Below the pieces are notes generated by a model that worked only from the letters and a program-made list of their open reading frames with translations, searched no databases and was not told the DNA's origin. Positions 7,803 to 14,458 of a stretch of 22,330 nt of DNA are shown one piece after another (the first letter of the stretch is position 1; every line of letters begins with the position of its first letter). Origin of the DNA: Bacteroidales bacterium UBA4417 (GTDB taxonomy: Bacteria > Bacteroidota > Bacteroidia > Bacteroidales > UBA4417); assembly GCA_002389705.1 (NCBI GenBank), contig DGQJ01000326.1, positions 6,646 through 28,975 on the forward strand, written 5' to 3'. Both the position numbers and the translations under genes were made by a program.

Positions 7803-9149
7803 ATGGCTGGTATTGCAGGTATTTTACAAAGTGGTGAAGCGTTTAAAGTTGATCAAATGCTCAAATCCATTTCACATCGCGGTGAATATGGGAAAGATAT
7901 TTTTGAAACAGAAAATGCCACCATCGGGATAGTTTGGTCGCAACATGAAGATGAAAGTGTAAAAGAACTAACGAGGAAACTTGTTTTCCGGGATGGGCCT
8001 GGTGATGGCCATTCGGTTGAAGTTGCAAGGAAAAATAACCATTGGGAAATTACCCGCGATGAACTCGGTGTAGCTCCATTATATACAGCATTCAACAATG
8101 GTGGTATATTTACATTTGCATCGGAGGTTAAGGCTTTACTCCCTTTTTCTGATAACATTTCGGAAATGCCTCCGGGATATACACTCACAGCTGGCGGTTT
8201 AAAGCAAAATTTTAAATTAGAGCAAAGGGCTCATTTCGTGGCAGATGATCCAGATGTAATCGCTACCCGGTTACGCGCAATTCTGAATTCTGCCATCAAA
8301 AAGCGAATCACGTCAAATACCATTGGTTCCTGGCTTTCGGGCGGACTCGATTCAAGCACCATTGCTGCCCTTGCCCGACCCTATGTTGATACTTTGCACA
8401 CGTTTGCAGGTGGGTTAAAAGATGCACCTGATTTGAAGTTTGCCAAACAAGTGGCTGATTATATTGGTTCCGATCACCATGAAGTGATTATAACCCTTGA
8501 AAGTATGCTTAGCATTTTGCCCGACGTTATCTACCAGCTTGAATCATTTGATGCATTATTGGTACGGTCAAGTATCATTAACCTTTCCGTTGCTTATGCA
8601 GCTTCGGAGCATGTTTCCGAAGTATTTTCGGGCGAAGGTGGTGATGAGCTTTTTGCCGGATATGAGTATCTCAAATCACTGCCTTTATCAAAACTTGATG
8701 CTGAATTAATTGATATTACGGGCGCTTTGCATAACACTGCATTGCAACGCGTCGATCGTTCTGCTTCAGCCTTTGGCACTACAGCACATGTTATTTTCGC
8801 CGATCCTGAGGTGTTTGAATATGCGTTGCAAATACCAGTGGAACTTAAGCTGAATAATGGCATCGAAAAGTGGATACTGCGTAAAGCCATGACTGGCTTA
8901 TTGCCCGAAAGTATATTAACACGTACAAAATCCAAATTCTGGGAAGGCGCAGGGGTAGGAACTTTAATTGCCGGCTATGCCTCGGAAAAAATAACTGACG
9001 CAGATTTCATAGCAGAAAGAAGCCTCAAAAACGGGTGGTTACTGAATTCGAAAGAAGAATTGCTGTATTACAGGATTTTCAAAGAGCATTTTGGTGAACC
9101 TGGCAATTTGTCGTGGATGGGAAGATCCAGGGTAACTGTACATTCCTGA
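7803..9149 (+). CDS. Asparagine-synthetase-like ATP-dependent amide ligase lacking the glutaminase nucleophile
   Basis: A 448-residue member of the AsnB/beta-lactam-synthetase superfamily. The C-terminal synthetase domain (about 150-430) carries the pyrophosphatase loop S-G-G-L-D-S-S (179-185) and G-E-G-G-D-E-L-F-A-G-Y (277-287), so substrate adenylation should work. The N-terminal domain begins M-A-G-I-A-G-I where class II glutamine amidotransferases have M-C-G-I-A-G-I: the catalytic Cys2 is Ala. This domain is also shortened to about 130 residues, though R-D-E-L-G-V-A-P-L-Y (85-94) is kept. The enzyme therefore should not hydrolyse glutamine and must use ammonia or an amine, possibly within its own substrate as in beta-lactam synthetase. 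It is the third gene of the operon. The GEGGDE loop is closer to asparagine synthetases than to known beta-lactam synthetases. Confidence is high for the family and low for the substrate. Confidence 0.82.
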   Translation: MAGIAGILQSGEAFKVDQMLKSISHRGEYGKDIFETENATIGIVWSQHEDESVKELTRKLVFRDGPGDGHSVEVARKNNHWEITRDELGVAPLYTAFNNGGIFTFASEVKALLPFSDNISEMPPGYTLTAGGLKQNFKLEQRAHFVADDPDVIATRLRAILNSAIKKRITSNTIGSWLSGGLDSSTIAALARPYVDTLHTFAGGLKDAPDLKFAKQVADYIGSDHHEVIITLESMLSILPDVIYQLESFDALLVRSSIINLSVAYAASEHVSEVFSGEGGDELFAGYEYLKSLPLSKLDAELIDITGALHNTALQRVDRSASAFGTTAHVIFADPEVFEYALQIPVELKLNNGIEKWILRKAMTGLLPESILTRTKSKFWEGAGVGTLIAGYASEKITDADFIAERSLKNGWLLNSKEELLYYRIFKEHFGEPGNLSWMGRSRVTVHS

Positions 9150-9151
9150 TC

Positions 9152-9745
9152 ATGGGAACATTTAAACAACTCCCTCACAATTACCTGGTTCTGTTTGCTA
9201 TGTTTAATGCAGTGGGTAATCTACCCATTTTGGCCGATCTTACAGGAAACCTGGATAAACAACAGCGCAACCGTATGTTTCGCAAGGCGGTGGCAGTAGC
9301 GGGAGGAATTGTACTTGCTTTTGCCTTTTTCGGGGATATAATGCTTCGAAACATATTCGACATCAGCACCTCTGCATTTAAAATTGCAGGTGGAATACTT
9401 GTTTTTGCTGTGGCTGCTAAGGGCGTATTATCGGGTCCCTCAGCAAATCAGATACAAAGTGTTTCATCTCACAACATAGCTGTTTTTCCAATGGGGTTTC
9501 CATATCTGGCCGGACCGGGTACAATATTAACCACAATACTCCTCATACAGATAAATGGCAACTTGTTAACTGCATTAACGGTAATTCTGGTGTATCTGAG
9601 CATTCTTCCGATACTTTACCTTTCGCCCTGGGTTGAGAAAGCCATAGGCAAATTGGGTGTCATGGTAATTGCTCGAATTCTTTACATATTTATCTGTGCA
9701 AAAGCTGTTAGCTTGGTGCTGAGTGGTTTACATATCAACCTTTAA
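9152..9745 (+). CDS. MarC-family integral membrane protein
   Basis: A roughly 197-residue protein with about six hydrophobic segments. The N-terminal F-N-A-V-G-N-L-P-I motif and the central G-G-I-L-V-F and F-P-Y-L-A-G-P-G-T blocks are typical of the MarC/NAAT family (multiple-antibiotic-resistance protein related; some archaeal members are reported as amino acid transporters). Start set at ATG 9152, two bases after the synthetase stop; an in-frame upstream start would overlap the synthetase and add a polar 13-residue tail before the first helix. Its position as the last gene of the coupled operon suggests it moves the pathway's product or substrate across the inner membrane, which is inference. 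MarC itself has no settled function. Confidence 0.8.
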   Translation: MGTFKQLPHNYLVLFAMFNAVGNLPILADLTGNLDKQQRNRMFRKAVAVAGGIVLAFAFFGDIMLRNIFDISTSAFKIAGGILVFAVAAKGVLSGPSANQIQSVSSHNIAVFPMGFPYLAGPGTILTTILLIQINGNLLTALTVILVYLSILPILYLSPWVEKAIGKLGVMVIARILYIFICAKAVSLVLSGLHINL

Positions 9746-9811
9746 AATGAGAATATATGCCTGGTTTGTAAAACAGTAAATGGTGATAATTAAAAGGTAA
9801 ATAATCAAATA

Positions 9812-10015
9812 ATGAAAAACAAATCAAAAGATAAAAAACATGATTTAATACCGCACAATCATAAAACATTAACCGGTGTAACCTCTGATAAATATGCCAT
9901 AATGCTTGATGATGGCAAGACCATTGTTTTTATTTCGGATAAAAGCAAAGAAGCTGAAACACGATTGAAATATAAGCAATTGGGCCTGTTTAAAAAGAAC
10001 AGCCCCGGTCACTGA
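9812..10015 (+). CDS. Small charged hypothetical protein, 67 aa
   Basis: An ATG-started soluble frame, rich in Lys and Asp, with no membrane segment. The middle (residues about 20-50) reads like a small beta-rich unit followed by a basic helix. An AT-rich 66-base leader separates it from the MarC gene, and the NhaD antiporter starts 17 bases after its stop, so it probably shares a transcript with the antiporter. I do not recognise the family. Coding status is supported by position, start codon and codon composition like its neighbours. Confidence 0.55.
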   Translation: MKNKSKDKKHDLIPHNHKTLTGVTSDKYAIMLDDGKTIVFISDKSKEAETRLKYKQLGLFKKNSPGH

Positions 10016-10032
10016 ACCCGAACATCAAATTA

Positions 10033-11328
10033 ATGTCTCTGATGACAACCCTGATAATTTCAATTTTTGTTCTTGGCTATGTAGCAATTGCTTTTGAACA
10101 TAAAATAAAAATAAACAAAGCTGCAACCGCTTTAATTACCGGAGTGCTTTGCTGGACAGTATATATACTTTTTTCGCCCAACAAACATTTTGTAGGAGAG
10201 GAACTTACAAAGCATATGGGCGATTTGTCGGGAATCCTGTTTTTTCTTCTGGGAGCAATGACTATTGTTGAATTAATAGATGCCCATGACGGCTTTGATA
10301 TTATTACAAACCGGATTAAACAGACTGATAAACGAAAATTACTCTGGATAGTTGCTTTTATAACATTTTTCCTTTCGGCTGTTTTAGATAACCTTACAAC
10401 TACAATTGTTATTATTTCACTGCTCCGAAAGCTTATACGTGATGATAATGACCGGCTCTTTTTCGCAGGTATTGTTGTGGTGGCCGCTAACGCTGGTGGG
10501 GCCTGGTCGCCAATAGGTGATGTAACCACCACCATGCTTTGGATTGGGGGCCAGATTACTGCATACAGCATTATTATCAGACTGATTATTCCAAGCCTGA
10601 TTTGTCTGGTTGTTCCCCTGGTATACCTGTCATTTAAGCTGAAAGGTAAAATTGAACGACCTTATGCCGTTGAAAACAACTATAATAACCCAGATCATGA
10701 TCAAAACTCTAAATCTATTGTTTTCTTTTCGGGTGTCATAATCCTGATATTGGTCCCGGTTTTTAAAACAGTTACTCATCTACCTCCTTTCATGGGTATT
10801 TTATTCGGATTGGGTATACTGTGGGTCATTACAGAAATTATTCATAGCGGCAAAAATGAGGAAGATAAACATGCGTTGTCGGTGGTTCATGCACTTCGCA
10901 AAATAGATGCACCAAGTATTCTTTTTTTTCTTGGAATACTCGTAAGCATTTCCGCTTTACAATCTACCGGCCTTTTATCTAACCTGGCACAAAGGCTTAC
11001 AGTAAAAATACACAACGACAACATTATTGTGATAGCTATAGGTTTACTCTCCTCTGTTATTGATAATGTTCCGTTGGTTGCGGCTGTGCAGGGGATGTAT
11101 AATATAAGTCAGTACCCGACGGATCATTATTTTTGGGAATTCCTGGCTTACGCGGCCGGCACCGGGGGAAGTGCACTTATTATCGGGTCAGCTGCCGGCA
11201 TAGCAGCCATGGGTATGGAAAAAATAAGCTTCTTCTGGTATCTGAAAACTATCAGCTTTTTGGCTTTGCTTGGGTATTTTGCTGGCGCCTTAACATATGT
11301 GTTACAACATCAATTCCTTGGGTTATGA
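10033..11328 (+). CDS. nhaD: NhaD-type Na+/H+ antiporter
   Basis: A 431-residue inner-membrane protein with about 11-12 hydrophobic segments. The blocks A-V-L-D-N-L-T-T-T-I-V (about 116-126) and A-A-N-A-G-G-A-W-S-P-I-G-D-V-T-T-T (about 153-169) are diagnostic of NhaD within the ion transporter superfamily, and a second inverted repeat has V-I-D-N-V-P-L-V-A-A. NhaD exchanges external protons for internal Na+ (or Li+), mainly at alkaline pH. Length fits the family, which is about 400-480 residues. ATG 10033 is used; Met4 is an alternative. It starts a run of ion-related membrane genes (OadG-like, DUF389, ClC fragment). Confidence 0.9.
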   Translation: MSLMTTLIISIFVLGYVAIAFEHKIKINKAATALITGVLCWTVYILFSPNKHFVGEELTKHMGDLSGILFFLLGAMTIVELIDAHDGFDIITNRIKQTDKRKLLWIVAFITFFLSAVLDNLTTTIVIISLLRKLIRDDNDRLFFAGIVVVAANAGGAWSPIGDVTTTMLWIGGQITAYSIIIRLIIPSLICLVVPLVYLSFKLKGKIERPYAVENNYNNPDHDQNSKSIVFFSGVIILILVPVFKTVTHLPPFMGILFGLGILWVITEIIHSGKNEEDKHALSVVHALRKIDAPSILFFLGILVSISALQSTGLLSNLAQRLTVKIHNDNIIVIAIGLLSSVIDNVPLVAAVQGMYNISQYPTDHYFWEFLAYAAGTGGSALIIGSAAGIAAMGMEKISFFWYLKTISFLALLGYFAGALTYVLQHQFLGL

Positions 11329-11373
11329 CAATTCTTTCCTTGTTACATGTTAACACGCTCCGCAGTTGTTTAT

Positions 11374-11404
11374 GGATTTTCGGATCATATTTTCCGTAAA
11401 ATCC
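11374..11404. other. Imperfect hairpin between the antiporter and OadG-like genes
   Basis: Arms GGATTTTCGGA (11374-11384) and TCCG-T-AAAATCC (11393-11404) pair over 11 bases with one bulged T and an 8-base loop, 45 bases after the NhaD stop. There is no T-run, so it may be a weak terminator or an RNA-stability element rather than a classical intrinsic terminator. Confidence 0.4.
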
Positions 11405-11525
11405 CCAAAGCCCGGCATAAATCAACCTCATGATTCACACAAAAAATAACATCATTATCCGTATTTACTAAAACGATAAAGCATTCATCAACCATGATTT
11501 ATAAACAACAATTACGCGTTTCATC

Positions 11526-11933
11526 ATGATACTTACACTGATATTGCTGGTGGAGTCCAGTCAACGCACGCCTGGTAAATCTGCTGAAGAGTTTGCTAAA
11601 CTCGATCCTTCAGGTATCGCCATGTTAATAATTGCCATGACCATCGTATTTACTGTTTTAATTTCGTTGTTTCTGGCCTTTAAGTACATTGCAAAAATGT
11701 ACCAAATCAATTTTCGGAAATTCTTTAACAAACAGTTGATTGGCAATGATGTACAAAAAAAACCGGAAGAAATTTCTGGTGAAACACTTGCAGCCATTTC
11801 GCTGGCATTACATCTCTATCAGAAAGAGTTACAGGGCATGGACGATGCAATTTTAACAATTAATAATGCCTCCAAAAAGTATTCGCCGTGGAGTTCAAAA
11901 ATCTACAGCATACGAAAAGCTCCGCATCAATGA
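11526..11933 (+). CDS. OadG-like sodium-pump gamma subunit (orphan)
   Basis: A 135-residue protein with a short N-terminus, one strong membrane helix (about 28-54) and a cytoplasmic tail containing S-G-E-T-L-A-A-I-S-L-A-L-H-L-Y (about 83-97) and K-Y-S-P-W-S-S-K-I-Y (about 117-126), as in bacteroidotal OadG-family proteins. OadG is the small assembly subunit of Na+-translocating decarboxylases (oxaloacetate or methylmalonyl-CoA) and normally sits beside the alpha (carboxyltransferase/biotin) and beta (Na+ channel) subunits. Neither is present here. The gene lies between a Na+/H+ antiporter and a DUF389 protein. It could pair with pump subunits encoded elsewhere, or have been recruited to another sodium-linked complex. 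Confidence 0.72.
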   Translation: MILTLILLVESSQRTPGKSAEEFAKLDPSGIAMLIIAMTIVFTVLISLFLAFKYIAKMYQINFRKFFNKQLIGNDVQKKPEEISGETLAAISLALHLYQKELQGMDDAILTINNASKKYSPWSSKIYSIRKAPHQ

Positions 11934-11987
11934 TAGTTTACATTTTCTTTAAAAAACAGTAGACAGTAACCGGCAAAAGCAAAAGTC

Positions 11988-13310
11988 ATGCAGCATAAAT
12001 ACCTTAATAAATTATTGAGTTACATGGATCTGGAGAGCGACGTTGATAGCTTTCAGAAAATCCATGAAACCATTGAAAAAGATGTAATTTTTAAGGGTAC
12101 AAACCTTTGGATTTTAATATTTGCTGTTATTATTGCTTCGGTTGGTCTAAATATGAATTCAACCGCTGTAATAATCGGAGCCATGCTTATTTCGCCATTG
12201 ATGGGCCCAATTAATGGAATGGGATATAGCATTGCAACCTACAATTTCCCCCTTTTTCGTACCGCTGTCAAAAACTTTTCATTTGCAGTTATTGCCAGCC
12301 TGATTGCATCTACAACTTATTTTACAATCAGCCCGATTTCAGCGGCCCATTCCGAACTTCTGGCCCGAACAAGCCCAACCATTTACGATGTGCTTATTGC
12401 TCTTTTTGGAGGATTGGCCGGAATAGTAGCAATTAGCAGCAAGCATAAAGGAAATGTTATCCCCGGAGTAGCAATTGCAACTGCATTAATGCCGCCTTTA
12501 TGCACAGCAGGATATGGACTGGCTACCAGCCAGTTTACCTACTTTTTCGGTGCAATATACCTCTTTACCATTAATACAGTATTTATTGCCATCTCATCAG
12601 TTGCAATTTCACAGATTCTGAAATTTCCTATTTTGTCGGATATCAGTGCGAGACAAAAACAGAAAATACATCAGTGGATCTGGTTTGTTACAATCCTGGT
12701 TTTGCTTCCAAGCATATACCTCGGATTTCAACTCGTTCAGAGAGAGAAGTTTATTGCCAATGCAAATGCTTTTGTAAATAAGGTAAGCGTTGTAGAAAGT
12801 CATTACCTGTTAAAAAACGAGATTAAACCCATAAAGAGAACAATAGTCCTGGTTTATGCCGGGGCTGCCCTAAACGACATTCAAAAGCAAAAAATCCGGG
12901 ATTTAGCCCAAGATTACTCGTTGAATGATGTTAAAATTGAATTTCCACAGGAATTAGCTGAAGAAGATTTCAGTAAGAAAAATTCAGAAAGTGATAAGCT
13001 TAAAGCTGAAATGAACCGTCTATCGCTGTTATTAAAAGAAAAAGATGCGAGGTTAGATAGTCTTGAGATTGTAAAACGGAACGGGCAGCTTATTCTGAAC
13101 GAGATTATGACAATCTATCCCCAGGTATACAGCTGTTCCTATGCTGAAACTTTTAATTTCAGTGATACGCTCGCTTCGCCTGAAAAAATTAAAGTTGTGG
13201 TCTTCAAAACCAAAGGCAAAAGCCTGTCGGTGAGTGAAAAATCAAAAATTAATGACTGGCTGAAAAAACGATTACAATCCGAAACAATCAAGGTGTTTTA
13301 TGAACAATAA
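11988..13310 (+). CDS. DUF389 membrane protein with C-terminal coiled coil
   Basis: A 440-residue protein. The N-terminal half is a DUF389 (TIGR00271-type hydrophobic) domain of five or six membrane helices (about 40-250), with the signature G-A-M-L-I-S-P-L-M-G-P-I-N-G-M-G (64-79) and A-T-A-L-M-P-P-L-C-T-A-G. The soluble half (about 255-440) holds a heptad-rich stretch at about 325-360, likely a coiled coil, followed by a small alpha/beta unit. The family's function is unknown. Many DUF389 proteins end after the membrane domain, so this long soluble extension is notable. The gene follows the OadG-like gene by 54 bases and precedes the ClC fragment by under 50, probably as one transcript. Confidence 0.85.
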   Translation: MQHKYLNKLLSYMDLESDVDSFQKIHETIEKDVIFKGTNLWILIFAVIIASVGLNMNSTAVIIGAMLISPLMGPINGMGYSIATYNFPLFRTAVKNFSFAVIASLIASTTYFTISPISAAHSELLARTSPTIYDVLIALFGGLAGIVAISSKHKGNVIPGVAIATALMPPLCTAGYGLATSQFTYFFGAIYLFTINTVFIAISSVAISQILKFPILSDISARQKQKIHQWIWFVTILVLLPSIYLGFQLVQREKFIANANAFVNKVSVVESHYLLKNEIKPIKRTIVLVYAGAALNDIQKQKIRDLAQDYSLNDVKIEFPQELAEEDFSKKNSESDKLKAEMNRLSLLLKEKDARLDSLEIVKRNGQLILNEIMTIYPQVYSCSYAETFNFSDTLASPEKIKVVVFKTKGKSLSVSEKSKINDWLKKRLQSETIKVFYEQ

Positions 13311-13357
13311 CCAGGGTGCTCCCGATCAGGTTATTTAACCCGGACAAACATTGCTCA

Positions 13358-13613
13358 ATGTTAAAATCTTCAGCTTTACACACCACGATGCATAACTGGC
13401 GATTAAAATTTATTCCGCCCCGGACATTTATCATATTGCTCAGCCTGCTTACCGGAGTACTGTGTGGATTAGCAGCAATTTTACTTAAGAACACTGTTTT
13501 CTATACCCACGAGATTTTGACAAAGGGATTTAAGGTTGACGAATTTAACCTTTTGTATATTGCATACCCGTTCATCAGGATCACCCTGACAGTTTTTTAT
13601 GTCAGGTTTGTTG
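13358..13613 (+). pseudogene. N-terminal fragment of a ClC-type chloride channel/transporter
   Basis: About 85 residues match the start of bacteroidotal voltage-gated-type chloride channels: a basic leader, a first helix with L-L-T-G-V-L-C-G-L-A-A-I-L-L-K-N-T-V, and a second helix Y-P-F-I-R-I-T-L-T-V-F-Y-V-R-F-V. Similarity stops near base 13613. The remaining some 300-500 residues, including all ion-binding motifs, are absent, and unrelated RHS-like sequence follows at once in another frame (the ClC frame ends at a stop at 13637-13639). ATG 13358 is the likely original start; ATG 13388 and an upstream GTG at 13316 are alternatives. This is the broken end of the ion-transport run, cut by a deletion or rearrangement. 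Confidence 0.75.
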
Positions 13614-13874
13614 GTGAACTCCAGCACCACCATGGATAACTATACTACTTACCCCAGTGGTTTACTTGTAGTATCGCCTACAGGTATTTACAGCAAGCAT
13701 TATTATATAGGCTCGCAGCGCATAGCCAGCCGGGTAGGCGATGGTACGGCAACTATTTTTGAAGGGACACCTGGTGGCGGAGGCATACAGGCGAAGAAAT
13801 CGCAGCAGGCCGATAGCACAGCCAGCGAACTGGAGGCCCTTAAAACCCTGCAACAACAGGACCTGCTTTATTAA
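13614..13874 (+). pseudogene. Fragment of an RHS/YD-repeat protein (region before the core)
   Basis: In a frame shifted by one from the ClC fragment, residues encoded from about 13632 read Y-T-T-Y-P-S-G-L-L-V-V-S, then K-H-Y-Y-I-G-S-Q-R-I-A-S-R-V-G and a Gln-rich stretch ending in Q-Q-Q-D-L-L-Y at a TAA. This order is characteristic of bacteroidotal RHS-repeat-associated proteins just upstream of their conserved core. The upstream YD repeats, the core itself and any C-terminal toxin are missing, so it is debris. Its base composition looks more GC-rich than the ClC fragment it abuts, consistent with a separate origin. Such fragments are common at rearrangement points because RHS genes recombine often; an assembly join is also possible. 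Confidence 0.65.
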
Positions 13875-14050
13875 GTTTAAAAAACGTATTCAAATATATA
13901 ACTCATGCAAGCTGCCTCTTATATAATGAATCATTGGCTTCAAAAGAGGATTTCACAAATGAATTATTATTCATCTAATTCATCCCCCAATAATTTTACA
14001 TTTCATTTAATATTGATAAACAAATTAATAAGTATTATTCAAATAGCCCA

Positions 14051-14121
14051 GTCGGGGCTACCAGAATTACGCCTTATTTATTTTTTTTACTGCCTTAAAG
14101 CCCTGTATTTGCAGGGCTTTT
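14051..14121 (+). repeat. Right copy of the tRNA-Arg 3' end/terminator repeat, candidate attR
   Basis: 14051-14070 are identical to 2254-2273, and 14071-14121 match 2274-2324 with seven mismatches and no gaps. Sequence before 14051 does not resemble a tRNA, so this is only a 3' fragment including CCA. Confidence 0.7.
14097..14121 (+). terminator. Duplicated tRNA terminator hairpin
   Basis: Arms AAAGCCCTG (14097-14105) and CAGGGCTTT (14112-14120) with loop TATTTG are identical to the tRNA-Arg terminator, but only one more T follows, so activity may be reduced. No functional transcript is known to enter it. Confidence 0.55.
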
Positions 14122-14458
14122 GGATATATGACGGGCCTGTCTATAATCTCAGAGTGCAGAAGTAAGCCGTACTCCGAATATTTGTTTCTACCTGCAGGTG
14201 GATCAAAATTTACTATGAAATCAAACGGGTGAGCGCTTACCTGAAGTTACTCTGGAAATCAAAATATGAATTTTCTGTTTCTTTATTTCCCATTCTCCCA
14301 TTTTTATATCAGAATTCCACTTACACCTGAACAATCCCGAAACGGATTTCACTTGCTGTTCTTCGTGAAAAGTATTGGTTTATCATTGCCATACAACGGT
14401 TCATAATACTGAGTAACAACTGTAATGAACTTCTGAGTGTCGAGTCCCAAATTTAACC
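14122..14458. other. Intergenic DNA between the right repeat and the dGTPase gene
   Basis: No full gene or RNA is visible. On the minus strand a start-less open stretch of about 36 codons (stop at 14349-14351) has protein-like composition and might be a gene remnant, but I could not assign it. Confidence 0.4.

Larger units (their letters stand above)
2254..14121. mobile_element. Putative genomic island inserted at tRNA-Arg(CCT), integrase lost
   Basis: The interval is bounded by a 71-bp ungapped direct repeat (20 identical bases, then a similar terminator), whose left copy is the 3' end of an intact tRNA and whose right copy has no tRNA body. The cargo is accessory in character: a two-component system, a four-gene metabolic operon, ion transporters, and gene debris at the right end. 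No integrase, transposase or relaxase is present. Much of the interval appears more AT-rich than the GH3, dGTPase and PgeF genes outside. An alternative is a decayed tandem duplication of the tRNA locus, because the similarity extends beyond the usual attachment core. Confidence 0.4.

Noticed and set aside
13316..13639. The ClC-like frame as a complete 107-residue protein starting at GTG
   Set aside because: It covers only the first helices of ClC, ends in frame-shifted unrelated codons after 13613, and cannot form a channel.
14051..14066. Second tRNA gene at the right repeat
   Set aside because: Only the 3' strand of the acceptor arm and CCA are present; no D arm, anticodon arm or T loop precedes them.
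14349..14458. Minus-strand open stretch of about 36 codons downstream of dgt with protein-like composition
   Set aside because: There is no start codon, no promoter and no recognisable family; it may be a remnant or chance.
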